From an uncultured Eubacteriales bacterium (GTDB lineage: Bacteria; Bacillota; Clostridia; Christensenellales; Aristaeellaceae), in NCBI GenBank assembly GCA_902781095.1, contig CACZHW010000014.1, positions 1 to 64,000 on the forward strand: 64,000 nucleotides of DNA, read 5' to 3'. The notes under the pieces were generated by a model. That model searched no databases. It was not told where the DNA came from and saw only the letters and a list, made by a program, of their open reading frames with translations. Made by a program: the position numbers and the translations under genes. Below, one piece after another: positions 48,483 through 56,276 of the stretch. Every line of letters starts with the position of its first letter. Position 1 is the first letter of the stretch.

Positions 48483-50477
48483 ATGACGATGATTCGAAAG
48501 ATAAGGCGCAAGGCCGTTGCGGCTTTTCTTGCCGCCGGAATGATGCTCGGCGCGTGCGCGCAGGCGGAAATCATTGCTGCGGATACAGAGGAAGAAGAGG
48601 AAGCGGCGGCTTATTCGGCCGGCGCAGCGGATACGGAATGGATTACGGAGCAGGCGGCGCCGGAAGGCGACGTCTCCCTGCTTGTGCCCGAAAGCAAAAC
48701 CGTGACGGTTGAACCGGTGGAGCGGGTAAACCGCGGGGACCTGGTGGAACTGATCACGCCGGAGAAGACGGAAGAGCCGGAAGAGACCGAAAAGCCGGCG
48801 GGACAGGAAGACTCCGGAAATCCGGTGGAACTGATTACGCCGGAGAAGACGGAAGAACCGGAAGAGACCGAAAAGCCGGCGGGACAGGAAGATCCCGGGG
48901 ATCTGGTGGAGCTGATTACGCCGGAGAAGACGGAAGAACCGGAAGAGACCGAAAAGCCGGCGGGGCAGGAAAGCGACGGGGACCTGGTGGAACCGATCAT
49001 TCCGGTGAAGCCGGAAGAAACGGAAAAACCGGATGCACCGGAAGAGACTGAAAAGCCGGCGGGGCAGGAAACCCCCGGGAGCCAGGCCGAGCTGATCACG
49101 CCGGAGAAGACGGAAGAGCCGCAGGAGACCGAAAAGCCTGCGGAGACGGAAGAACCGCAGCAGGCGGAAGTCGTGGTGCAGGCGCCGCAGCTCTCGTCGC
49201 TGACGGTACGGAACGTGACCGTGCTCAAGTCGCCGAAGTCGCCGGAGACGACCAAGAAGGGCAGCATCACCGGAACGGTCGGCATCGAGGGATCGGCCAA
49301 GGTGACGGTCACCCTCACCTGCAAGGACCCGATCGTCCTTCGGACGAAGACCTGTACGGCCAGCGATCCGGGCTTCACCTTCGACGAACTGGACGCCGGC
49401 GAATATACGCTGACCCTCTACTATGAAGGCATCGACGGGCCGGTGCTTACGCTGACCCGCGTCATCAAGTCGGAGGACGATCCGCAGCCCGACAAGAAGA
49501 CCATCGCCATCACCGGCGTGACGCCGGGCGAAAACAAGATCGTCATCAAGGGCACGGCGGACGCGAAGGCGGAACTGAAGGCCGGAACGGAGCCCTCCTC
49601 CGTGGAGTTGACGGTGACGTCGGACAGCACGGGCGCCTTTACGGCGACCCTCGTATGCAGCGCCAAGGAGTATACGGCGGTCTGGGTGCAGTACGGATCG
49701 GACAAGACGACGCGCACCAAGCTGGAAGGCAAGTTCGTCGTGACGGACGAGGAGATGGACAAGTACCCGACCTTCCGCCGCGGCGACCGGTATCATCCCC
49801 TGATTTACAGGATGCAGCAGCGGCTTGCGGATCTGGCCTACTATACCATCCGCGTGGACGGCATTTACGGCAGCGGGACGGAGCGTGCGGTCCGCCTCTT
49901 CCAGCAGATCAACGGGCTGAAGCCCACGGGCATCGCGGATGGCGCGACCCAGGCCCGCCTCTATTCCAAGGACGCGAAGAGCTACCACGACTGGATTCCG
50001 GGCGGAACGAGCTACACGCTCTACCGGAGCAACTATTACCAGGCGGCCGTCGTGCCGCTGCAGCGCAGGCTGAGGGAACTCGGCTACTATGCGGGCGCGG
50101 CGGACGGCTACTTCGGCAGCGCGACGTACCGCGCGGTGCGCAACTTCCAGAGCCGCAACGGCCTGGTCGTGACCGGCGCGGCGGATCCCGCGACCCAGGC
50201 GCGGCTGTATTCCGCATCCGCCAAGCCTGCTTCGTCCGCCCCGTCCGGCTCCCCGGCGGGTTACCGCCTGCTGTACTGGGGCTGCAAGGGCGAAGCCGTC
50301 CTGCGGCTGCAGCGCGCGCTGCTGGCCGCCGGCTACACGCAGGTCCGCACGGCGGACGGCATCTACGGCAAGTGGACCTATGACGCGGTGCGCGCTTTCC
50401 AGCGCAACCACGGCCTTGCGGTGGACGGCATCGCGGGCAGAAAGACGCAGAACGCGCTGTACGGCACGCACTATTGA
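48483..50477 (+). CDS. secreted repeat-linker protein with three peptidoglycan-binding domains
   Basis: 664 residues, ATG after GGAGG. A signal peptide (to about residue 29) contains LGAC, a possible lipobox. Residues 86-225 are five tandem copies of a 27-28 residue unit rich in Pro, Glu, Thr and Lys (VELITPEKTEEPEETEKPAG), a likely rigid linker through the wall. Then come one or two Ig-like beta domains (about 235-425) and three peptidoglycan_binding_1 modules (about 430-500, 518-585 and 595-664), each with a D-G-x-x-G/Y-G-x-x-T-x-x-A-V-R-x-F-Q core. No catalytic domain is attached, so it is a wall-binding or spore-cortex-binding structural protein. Confidence 0.85.
   Translation: MTMIRKIRRKAVAAFLAAGMMLGACAQAEIIAADTEEEEEAAAYSAGAADTEWITEQAAPEGDVSLLVPESKTVTVEPVERVNRGDLVELITPEKTEEPEETEKPAGQEDSGNPVELITPEKTEEPEETEKPAGQEDPGDLVELITPEKTEEPEETEKPAGQESDGDLVEPIIPVKPEETEKPDAPEETEKPAGQETPGSQAELITPEKTEEPQETEKPAETEEPQQAEVVVQAPQLSSLTVRNVTVLKSPKSPETTKKGSITGTVGIEGSAKVTVTLTCKDPIVLRTKTCTASDPGFTFDELDAGEYTLTLYYEGIDGPVLTLTRVIKSEDDPQPDKKTIAITGVTPGENKIVIKGTADAKAELKAGTEPSSVELTVTSDSTGAFTATLVCSAKEYTAVWVQYGSDKTTRTKLEGKFVVTDEEMDKYPTFRRGDRYHPLIYRMQQRLADLAYYTIRVDGIYGSGTERAVRLFQQINGLKPTGIADGATQARLYSKDAKSYHDWIPGGTSYTLYRSNYYQAAVVPLQRRLRELGYYAGAADGYFGSATYRAVRNFQSRNGLVVTGAADPATQARLYSASAKPASSAPSGSPAGYRLLYWGCKGEAVLRLQRALLAAGYTQVRTADGIYGKWTYDAVRAFQRNHGLAVDGIAGRKTQNALYGTHY
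48738..49163 (+). repeat. coding tandem repeat, 81-bp unit
   Basis: Units start at 48738, 48819 and 48900 (81 bases each, highly similar), then 48981 (99 bases, with an 18-base internal expansion) and 49080 (84 bases, most divergent). All stay in frame. The first three are nearly identical in DNA, so copy number may vary between strains. Confidence 0.9.
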
Positions 50478-50545
50478 ACGGAATGTTCTTCGAGGCTCTT
50501 TCCGGCAGGGAGGAGCCCCGAAGCGTTTTGGGAAGGAGACGGGGT

Positions 50546-51391
50546 ATGAAAAAAATGCTGCTGTGGGTCCTGATCGGCCTCCTGCTCTTCCTGGCGACGG
50601 GTTCGGCGCCCGCCTGGGCGCAGGAGGACGCGACGCTGAGCGTGCAGTTTTTCAGCATCGGGAAAGCGGACGCCCTGCTGATTACGACGCCGGACGGTTC
50701 CAGAATCCTCATCGACGCGGGCACGAACAAAAACGGGAAAGCGCTTGCGCAGCGCTTCCGGAAGGAGGGCGTGGAGGACATCGACCTCATGATCATCACG
50801 CACTTCGACAAGGACCACGTGGGCGGCGCGGACCAGATCCTGGATGAGTGCAGCGTCGCGCGGGTGCTCATCCCCGTCTATGCCAAAGAGAGCAAACAGC
50901 ACACGCAGTTTATGGAGGCGCTGGGCCGAAGCGCCGGAACGCAGGTGACGGAGATGGGGCAGAAAGAGACGCTCGAACTGGATTTCGGCGCGGTGCACCT
51001 GGGCGTCACATCCGCGCACGAGCTGGATTACGGCTGGGATGAGGAGAACGACTTTTCGCTGGCGACCCGGCTTGTCTACGGAAAGACCCGGTTCTTCTTT
51101 ACTGGGGACGCGGAGGGACCCCGCCAGCGGGAACTGCTGGAGGAGGGCGACGTCGCGTGCGACGTGCTGAAGGTTCCTTACCACGGCCGGGAAGTGGAGG
51201 TCAGCGAGGAGTTCCTTTCAGCCTGCGCGCCGAAGATCGCGTGGATTCCGGACAGCCAGGAGGAGCCTGTGGGCGAGGCAGTCGTGCAGTACCTGAAGGA
51301 GCAGCTGGGCGCGTCGGTTTACCGGAGCGCAGAGGACGGGGATCTGACCGTTCGCTCCGACGGGGAACGCGTGTGGACAGCGGAAGAGTGA
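50546..51391 (+). CDS. secreted ComEC-type metallo-beta-lactamase-fold hydrolase
   Basis: 281 residues from the ATG at 50546, which follows AAGGAG. A signal peptide (to about AWAQ, residue 26) precedes a beta-lactamase-like domain: VQFFSIGKADALLI, ILIDAGT, the metal motif THFDKDHVGG (H86, D88, D90, H91) and FFTGDAEG. This matches the stand-alone version of the ComEC C-terminal domain, often called ComE operon protein 3-like, which may degrade extracellular nucleic acid or wall teichoate. It lies 68 bases after the peptidoglycan-binding protein and may share its promoter. Confidence 0.85.
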   Translation: MKKMLLWVLIGLLLFLATGSAPAWAQEDATLSVQFFSIGKADALLITTPDGSRILIDAGTNKNGKALAQRFRKEGVEDIDLMIITHFDKDHVGGADQILDECSVARVLIPVYAKESKQHTQFMEALGRSAGTQVTEMGQKETLELDFGAVHLGVTSAHELDYGWDEENDFSLATRLVYGKTRFFFTGDAEGPRQRELLEEGDVACDVLKVPYHGREVEVSEEFLSACAPKIAWIPDSQEEPVGEAVVQYLKEQLGASVYRSAEDGDLTVRSDGERVWTAEE

Positions 51392-51399
51392 GACTCTAT

Positions 51400-51435
51400 A
51401 AAAGAAGGGGCGGCGCCTGCGGCGCTGCCCCTTTT
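51400..51435. terminator. bidirectional terminator
   Basis: AAAAGAAGGGGC-GGCGCC pairs with GGCGC-GCCCCTTTT around a TGC loop, between convergent genes. Confidence 0.85.
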
Positions 51436-51449
51436 GAAATGATTCCGGC

Positions 51450-51893
51450 TTATTCGACGCCCTTCTGCAGGATGACGCAGCCAAAGGGCTTGCGTTCGCT
51501 GGTGCAGACGGTGACGTAGGCGCGCCCGGCCTTCTCATAGAACTTCGTGCGCTCGATGGTGCCCACGCAGGAGACGTCGTAACCGTTGTTCTTTACGGCT
51601 TCCTTGATGCCGTCCCACACGGGGGAGGACTCCACGACCATGCCGGAGTCGGCGTCCGGGATCATGTACTGCACGGGATAGCGCTCGAAGTTCACGTCCA
51701 GCGGGACGAGCTTCAGGATGGCGTCCACCATCTCGGCGACGCCGGTCCCCTTGGCCTGGATGCTGACGGCGTTCGGCGCTTTGGTGACGGGCGGGTAGAA
51801 GTGATCCACCACGACGATGAGATCGCCGTGGCCGGTGTCGGCCAGCGCTTTGAGCAGGTCGGAGCCGATGATGTCCGGGATTCCTTTCAGCAT
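51450..51893 (-). CDS. RbsD/FucU-family sugar mutarotase
   Basis: 147 residues. MLKGIPDIIGSDLLKALADTGHGDLIVVVDHFYP carries the conserved histidine H22 in DTGHGD, and the C-terminal YEKAGRAYVTVCTSERKPFGCVILQKGV is characteristic of FucU. It interconverts anomers of fucose or ribose. GGAGGACACTTCC precedes the ATG. No fucose or ribose transport or catabolism genes are near; it follows parB by 55 bases, so it is an isolated member and its substrate is uncertain. Confidence 0.88.
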   Translation of the reverse strand: MLKGIPDIIGSDLLKALADTGHGDLIVVVDHFYPPVTKAPNAVSIQAKGTGVAEMVDAILKLVPLDVNFERYPVQYMIPDADSGMVVESSPVWDGIKEAVKNNGYDVSCVGTIERTKFYEKAGRAYVTVCTSERKPFGCVILQKGVE

Positions 51894-51948
51894 GGAAGTG
51901 TCCTCCTTTTGTCAAACGTTCGGTTCAGCTAAGCCCCGCAGGGCCCGT

Positions 51949-52821
51949 TTACATTTCTTCGCCCAGCAGATCCCACAGGCGCTGCAGTTCGTCCGGGCTG
52001 GAGTAGTGCAGCACGATGCGGCCCTTTTTCTCCGTCCCCTCCATCACGGTCTTCATGCCGGTGGAGCGGCGCAGGCGCTCGCACAGCTCGCCGTATTCGG
52101 ACGGCAGCGGGAGGGGCTTTTTTCTTTTGGCGGCCGGCCGAGCCTTTGCGGCTTCCTCCAGCTGGCGCACGGAGAGGCCGGCCTGCAGCGTCCGCTGAAA
52201 GAGCGCGCGCTGGAGCGCCTTGTCCCCGATGCCGCACAGCACGCGCGCGTGGCCTGCGGAAAGGCGGCCGTCCGTGACGGCCTGCCGGATGTCCTCGGGC
52301 AGGCTGAGGAGGCGCAGCAGGTTGGCGACGGCGGGGCGGCTCTTGCCCAGGCGGGCGGCGACGGCTTCCTGCGTCAGCGCGCATTCCTCCATCAGGCTGC
52401 GGACGCCCTCCGCCTCCTCGATGGGGTTGAGGTCCTCGCGCTGCATGTTTTCCACCAGCGCGGCCTCCCGGCGGCGTACGTCGTCCCACTCGCGCACGAT
52501 GGCGGGCACCTCGGTAAGCCCGGCCAGGCGGGCGGCGCGCCACCGCCGTTCCCCGGCGATGATGGTGTACCGCTCCCCCTCTCTTGCGAGCAGGAGCGGC
52601 TGCAGAATGCCGCTTTGACGGATGGAGTCGGCGAGGGAAGCGAGCGTCTCGGGGTCGAAGGCCTTTCTCGGCTGCCCCCGGTTGGGGTCGATCAGGCTAA
52701 CGGGAACCTGCAGGACGGCGTCCTCCGGCGTTTTGCCGGCGCGCTCGATCTCCGCGACCGTCTCTTCCACATCGGGCAGTATGGCGCTGAGGCCGCGCCC
52801 GAGCCCACCTTTCCTGGCCAT
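51949..52821 (-). CDS. parB: chromosome partitioning protein ParB/Spo0J
   Basis: 290 residues. The start MARKGGLGRGLSAILPD is the ParA-activating tail, followed by VPVSLIDPNRGQPRKAFD, the CTPase/clamp signature GERRWRAARLAGL, the helix-turn-helix around LTQEAVAARLGKSRPAVANLLRLLSLP, and a C-terminal dimer domain. It loads SMC at parS sites near the origin and regulates sporulation entry. It lies 3 bases after parA on the same strand. No parS site was spotted in this window by eye. Confidence 0.95.
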   Translation of the reverse strand: MARKGGLGRGLSAILPDVEETVAEIERAGKTPEDAVLQVPVSLIDPNRGQPRKAFDPETLASLADSIRQSGILQPLLLAREGERYTIIAGERRWRAARLAGLTEVPAIVREWDDVRRREAALVENMQREDLNPIEEAEGVRSLMEECALTQEAVAARLGKSRPAVANLLRLLSLPEDIRQAVTDGRLSAGHARVLCGIGDKALQRALFQRTLQAGLSVRQLEEAAKARPAAKRKKPLPLPSEYGELCERLRRSTGMKTVMEGTEKKGRIVLHYSSPDELQRLWDLLGEEM

Positions 52822-52824
52822 CGG

Positions 52825-53592
52825 TTATCTCCTCTCTGCGGAGGCGAGAAACTCCTCCGCCAGTCTTTGGTAGCTTTGCGCGCCGAGGGAGCGCGGATCG
52901 TACAGGTGAATGGGCAGCCCGTGGCTGGGCGCCTCGCTGAGGCGTACGTTGCGCGGGATGACGGTGTCATACACCTTTCCCTTGAAGACGCGGCGGACCT
53001 CCCGGGCGACCTGCATCCCCAGGTTTGTGCGCGAATCCAGCATGGTGAGCACGAAGCCCTCGATGGCAAGGCGCGGGTTGATCCCCTGAACCTTGCGGAT
53101 GGTGCCCATCAGGGCGCTGACGCCCTCCAGCGCGTAATACTCGCACTGGATGGGGATGAGCACGCTGTCGGCGGCGCACAGCGCGTTGAGAGTGATGAGC
53201 CCCAGGGAAGGCGGACAATCGATGAAAATCCAGTCAAACGCCTCGCGGGCGGGGGCGAGCGCTTCGGAGAGCACGCGCTCGCGCGCGGTCATGCCGGCCA
53301 GCTCGATCTCCGCGCCGGCCAGCCGCAGGTCGGAGGGGAGCAGCCGCAGATTCTTTTCCGGCGTCTTGAGAAGGGAATCGTTCAGGGCGGCTTCCCCGGC
53401 CATCACCTCGTAGACGGTGGGCATTTCCTCGGTGACGCGGGCGCCGAGGCCGGAGCTGGTGTTGCCCTGCGGGTCGATATCCACGACGAGCACGCGCTCT
53501 CCCGCCGCCGCAATGCAGGCGGAGAGGTTGACACAGGTGGTCGTCTTGCCGACGCCGCCCTTCTGGTTGGTCACAGCGATGATCTTTGACAT
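52825..53592 (-). CDS. parA: chromosome partitioning ATPase ParA/Soj
   Basis: 255 residues from the ATG at 53592. The deviant Walker A is KGGVGKTT (residues 11-18), followed by VLVVDIDPQGNTSSGLG and FDWIFIDCPPSLG. Soj/ParA binds DNA as an ATP dimer and works with ParB in origin segregation; in Bacillus it also controls DnaA. GAGGAAAAGC precedes the start. The gene pair is separated from its usual rsmG/mnmG neighbours, and an unknown gene lies directly upstream. Confidence 0.95.
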   Translation of the reverse strand: MSKIIAVTNQKGGVGKTTTCVNLSACIAAAGERVLVVDIDPQGNTSSGLGARVTEEMPTVYEVMAGEAALNDSLLKTPEKNLRLLPSDLRLAGAEIELAGMTARERVLSEALAPAREAFDWIFIDCPPSLGLITLNALCAADSVLIPIQCEYYALEGVSALMGTIRKVQGINPRLAIEGFVLTMLDSRTNLGMQVAREVRRVFKGKVYDTVIPRNVRLSEAPSHGLPIHLYDPRSLGAQSYQRLAEEFLASAERR

Positions 53593-53626
53593 GCTTTTCC
53601 TCTGTATCAAGAAAATCGGGCGAAAC

Positions 53627-54076
53627 TCAGGAGAGCTCTCCGTTTTCGCCCAGGATGCGCAGAATGGTTTCCCGTTCGTCCCCTTCCAGCGGATAGCGGC
53701 GGATGAGTTCACGCATGGCGGCGTAAGATCCGGCGCGCGCCAGATCGAACAGCGCGTCCGCCAGGAGCGGATCGGGCGTCCTGTCCCGGTAGACGAGCGA
53801 GAGCAGGCGGTCTGCCAGCTCCCGGATGCCGTCTTCGGTGATGCGCGCACTGCCTTTCGGGGTCAGGAGCGTCATCTCGCGCCCGGAAACCTGATAAACG
53901 GTATTGAACAGCAGGGAGTCCAGCTGGTCCCACAGCGCCGGGAGGGTGTCGTCCGTCCGGCCGAAGCGGACCAGGATGCGGTTGATCTGATAGACGAGAT
54001 CGGGCGCGGCTTCCTGCAGCGCGCCGCCCCAGACGTCCTCCAGCATGGACTGGATCTGTGTGAGCCGCGAGACCAT
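53627..54076 (-). CDS. protein of unknown function upstream of parA
   Basis: 149 residues from the ATG at 54076 with AGGAGGG 7 bases upstream. It is helical, with LTQIQSMLEDVWGGALQEAAPDLVYQINRILVR at the start and repeated Leu/Arg-rich helices later; no signal peptide, membrane helix or motif I recognise. It has a good promoter and ends 35 bases before parA, so parA and parB are probably transcribed from its promoter. A role with ParA is suggested only by position. Confidence 0.65.
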   Translation of the reverse strand: MVSRLTQIQSMLEDVWGGALQEAAPDLVYQINRILVRFGRTDDTLPALWDQLDSLLFNTVYQVSGREMTLLTPKGSARITEDGIRELADRLLSLVYRDRTPDPLLADALFDLARAGSYAAMRELIRRYPLEGDERETILRILGENGELS

Positions 54077-54101
54077 GGTAATCCCTCCTCTGCCACCCTT
54101 T

Positions 54102-54130
54102 ATTCTACACGCAAACAGGGGACGGCGCAA
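54102..54130 (-). promoter_or_regulatory. promoter of the unknown gene-parA-parB unit
   Basis: Reverse strand: TTGCGC, 17-base spacer, TAGAAT. Confidence 0.7.
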
Positions 54131-54189
54131 GGGTCAGCGCCGCCGGACGGTCTTTTTTCGGTAAAAAGGATGTTTTTGGCCGCAAGCCA

Positions 54190-54198
54190 TGTTATAAT
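54190..54198 (+). promoter_or_regulatory. extended -10 promoter of glf
   Basis: TGT-TATAAT (extended -10), with no good -35 box at the expected place. It lies 59 bases before the glf start. Confidence 0.55.
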
Positions 54199-54256
54199 GC
54201 TTTTGGACAGAGAATGTGTTTCTCATTTGGATAGTTTAGACAGGAGGGACTCGCAG

Positions 54257-55378
54257 TTGAAATACGACTATCTGGTTGTAGGCGCAGGGCTCTTCGGAGC
54301 GACGTTCGCCCAGCAGGCGCACGAGGCGGGGAAGACCGTTCTTGTAGTCGACCGCCGGGACCACATCGCGGGCAACGTGTACACAAGCCGGATCGAGGGC
54401 ATCAACGTCCACAGCTACGGCGCGCACATCTTCCATACGAACGACAGGCGCGTCTGGCGGTATGTCGGCCGCTTTGCGGAGTTTAACCGCTTTACCAACG
54501 CGCCGGTGGCCAATTACAAGGGCGAGCTGTATTCCCTGCCGTTCAATATGTATACGTTCAACCGTATGTGGGGCGTGGTGACGCCGAAGGAGGCCGCGGC
54601 GAAAATCGAGGAGCAGCGCAGGGCTGCCGGGATTACCCAGCCGCGCAACCTGGAGGAGCAGGCCATCAGCCTCGTGGGTACGGACATCTACGAAAAGCTG
54701 GTCAAGGGTTACACGGAAAAGCAGTGGGGCCGCGACTGCAGGCAGCTGCCGGCCTTTATCATCCGCCGCCTCCCCGTCCGCTTCACCTTTGACAACAACT
54801 ACTTCGACGCGCTCTATCAGGGTATCCCCATGGGCGGCTACACGGGGATGGTAGAGCGGATGCTGGAGGGCGTGGAGGTGCGCCTCGGCGTGGATTACCT
54901 GGAGCACAAGGCGGAGCTGGACGCGCTCGCGGAGCGCGTCGTCTATACCGGCGCCATTGACGCCTATTTCGGCTACAGCCTGGGCGCGCTGGCGTACCGC
55001 TCCGTCCGCTTTGAGACGGAGGTGCTGGACTGCCCGAATTTCCAGGGGAACGCCGCCGTCAATTACACGGACAGGGAGACGCCGTACACGCGCATCATCG
55101 AGCACAAGTGGTTCGAGTTCGGCCGGGACGAAAACGGGGCGGAGCTGCCGCGCACGGTCATCAGCCGAGAGTATTCCTCGGAGTGGAAGCCCGGGGACGA
55201 GCCGTACTATCCGGTCAACGACGAAAAGAACGGGGCGCTGTACGCGCGCTACCGCGAGCTGGCGGAGAAGGAGAAGAACGTGCGCTTCGGCGGCAGGCTC
55301 GGTGAGTACAGGTACTACGACATGGACAAGGTGATCGCCAGCGCGCTGGAAGCGGCGGAACGGGAACTGGGCCGGTGA
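54257..55378 (+). CDS. glf: UDP-galactopyranose mutase
   Basis: 373 residues from a TTG start with AGGAGG 9 bases upstream. The FAD-binding Rossmann start is YDYLVVGAGLFGATFAQQA, followed by HIAGNVYT, YGAHIFHTND and, in the C-terminal half, GYTEKQWGRDCRQLP and YYPVNDEKN. It converts UDP-galactopyranose to UDP-galactofuranose with reduced flavin, for galactofuranose in cell-surface glycans. No galactofuranosyltransferase lies beside it. The frame is open far upstream, but only through antisense DNA of the parA region. Confidence 0.95.
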   Translation: MKYDYLVVGAGLFGATFAQQAHEAGKTVLVVDRRDHIAGNVYTSRIEGINVHSYGAHIFHTNDRRVWRYVGRFAEFNRFTNAPVANYKGELYSLPFNMYTFNRMWGVVTPKEAAAKIEEQRRAAGITQPRNLEEQAISLVGTDIYEKLVKGYTEKQWGRDCRQLPAFIIRRLPVRFTFDNNYFDALYQGIPMGGYTGMVERMLEGVEVRLGVDYLEHKAELDALAERVVYTGAIDAYFGYSLGALAYRSVRFETEVLDCPNFQGNAAVNYTDRETPYTRIIEHKWFEFGRDENGAELPRTVISREYSSEWKPGDEPYYPVNDEKNGALYARYRELAEKEKNVRFGGRLGEYRYYDMDKVIASALEAAERELGR

Positions 55379-55394
55379 AGAGCGGGCAGCGGCC

Positions 55395-55450
55395 TTGACA
55401 GAAAGCCACAGGGGGTGTATCCTATGATCTGGTTTTAAAAACCAGATCAT
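55395..55450 (+). promoter_or_regulatory. promoter with 27-bp palindromic operator before the hemolysin-III gene
   Basis: TTGACA (55395-55400), 17-base spacer and TATCCT (55418-55423) are directly followed by a perfect palindrome at 55424-55450: 13-base arms ATGATCTGGTTTT and its complement around a single A. The palindrome covers the expected transcription start, a classic repressor position; it would also form a 5' hairpin in the RNA. Confidence 0.7.
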
Positions 55451-55469
55451 GTGGAAAGAAGTGATTCTG

Positions 55470-56141
55470 ATGAACAGGACGCCGCTCTCTCAGCGCAAGC
55501 TGCCCGACTATACGCGGGGCGAAGAGCACTTTAATATGATTTCCCACATCGTGGGCGCCGGGATTGCCATAGCGGGCATGGTGCTGTGCATCATCCGTGC
55601 TGCGCTGCACCACAACGGCTACGGCGTCGGCAGCTCCATCGTCTTCGGGGTTTCGATGCTCTTCATGTACACCATGTCCAGCCTCTACCACGGCCTGAGG
55701 GACGGCATGGCAAAGCGTGTGCTGCAGGTGCTCGACCACTGTTCCATCTATGTCGTCATCGCGGGCAGCTACACGCCTGTGCTCCTCTCAGCCATGCGGC
55801 CGCTGGATGCCAGGACCTCGTGGATCCTGTTTTACGTCGTGTGGGGCCTGGCCGCTGCGGCCATCGTGCTCAACAGCATCGACCTGCACCGCTGGCGCAA
55901 GCTCTCCATGGCGCTGTACATCGGCATGGGCTGGACGATCATCGTGCGGCTGCCGCTGCTGCTCGCGGCCATCGGGTGGGGCGGTTTCGCGCTGCTGCTG
56001 GCCGGCGGCATCTGCTACACCGCGGGCGCGGTGCTCTACGGCAAGGGGAAAAAGCGCCGCTGGATGCACAGTGTCTTCCACCTGTTCGTCGTCTTCGGCA
56101 GCATCTGCCACATCCTGGCGATCCTGCTCTTTGCGCTGTAA
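55470..56141 (+). CDS. hemolysin III family membrane protein (TrhA/YqfA type)
   Basis: 223 residues from the ATG at 55470; an ATG seven codons earlier lies inside the promoter palindrome. Seven membrane helices with the PAQR/hemolysin III motifs: EEHFNMISHIVGAGIA, SSLYHGL with the zinc-ligand histidine, VLDHCSIYVVIAGSYTPVLL, and a C-terminal HSVFHLFVVFGSICH. The family is linked to membrane-energy or fluidity control and putative zinc-dependent hydrolysis, despite its name. It stands alone with its own promoter and terminator. Confidence 0.9.
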   Translation: MNRTPLSQRKLPDYTRGEEHFNMISHIVGAGIAIAGMVLCIIRAALHHNGYGVGSSIVFGVSMLFMYTMSSLYHGLRDGMAKRVLQVLDHCSIYVVIAGSYTPVLLSAMRPLDARTSWILFYVVWGLAAAAIVLNSIDLHRWRKLSMALYIGMGWTIIVRLPLLLAAIGWGGFALLLAGGICYTAGAVLYGKGKKRRWMHSVFHLFVVFGSICHILAILLFAL

Positions 56142-56159
56142 AAAACTACAGGGGATTTC

Positions 56160-56195
56160 AAACAGGCTCCCGCGCTTTGTCGGGGCCTGTTTTTT
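56160..56195 (+). terminator. terminator of the hemolysin-III gene
   Basis: AAACAGGCTCCCG pairs with CGGGGCCTGTTT and is followed by further T residues. Confidence 0.85.
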
Positions 56196-56221
56196 GACAT
56201 AATAACGGCTGTTTTGCGCGC

Positions 56222-56250
56222 TTGCATTGTCGAAATGGAAATGATAAAAT
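56222..56250 (+). promoter_or_regulatory. promoter of pucR-azlCD
   Basis: TTGCAT, 17-base spacer, TAAAAT, 27 bases before the start. Confidence 0.7.
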
Positions 56251-56276
56251 AAACCTGTGTTTTCGGAAAGGAGGGC

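Noticed and set aside
48738-49163. regular repeats resembling a CRISPR array at first sight
   Set aside because: The units are adjacent with no spacers, stay in frame, and encode a Pro/Glu/Thr linker.
51949-53592. parS sites beside parAB
   Set aside because: No sequence close to the TGTTTCACGTGAAACA consensus was seen by eye in the window; a pattern search over the whole genome is needed.
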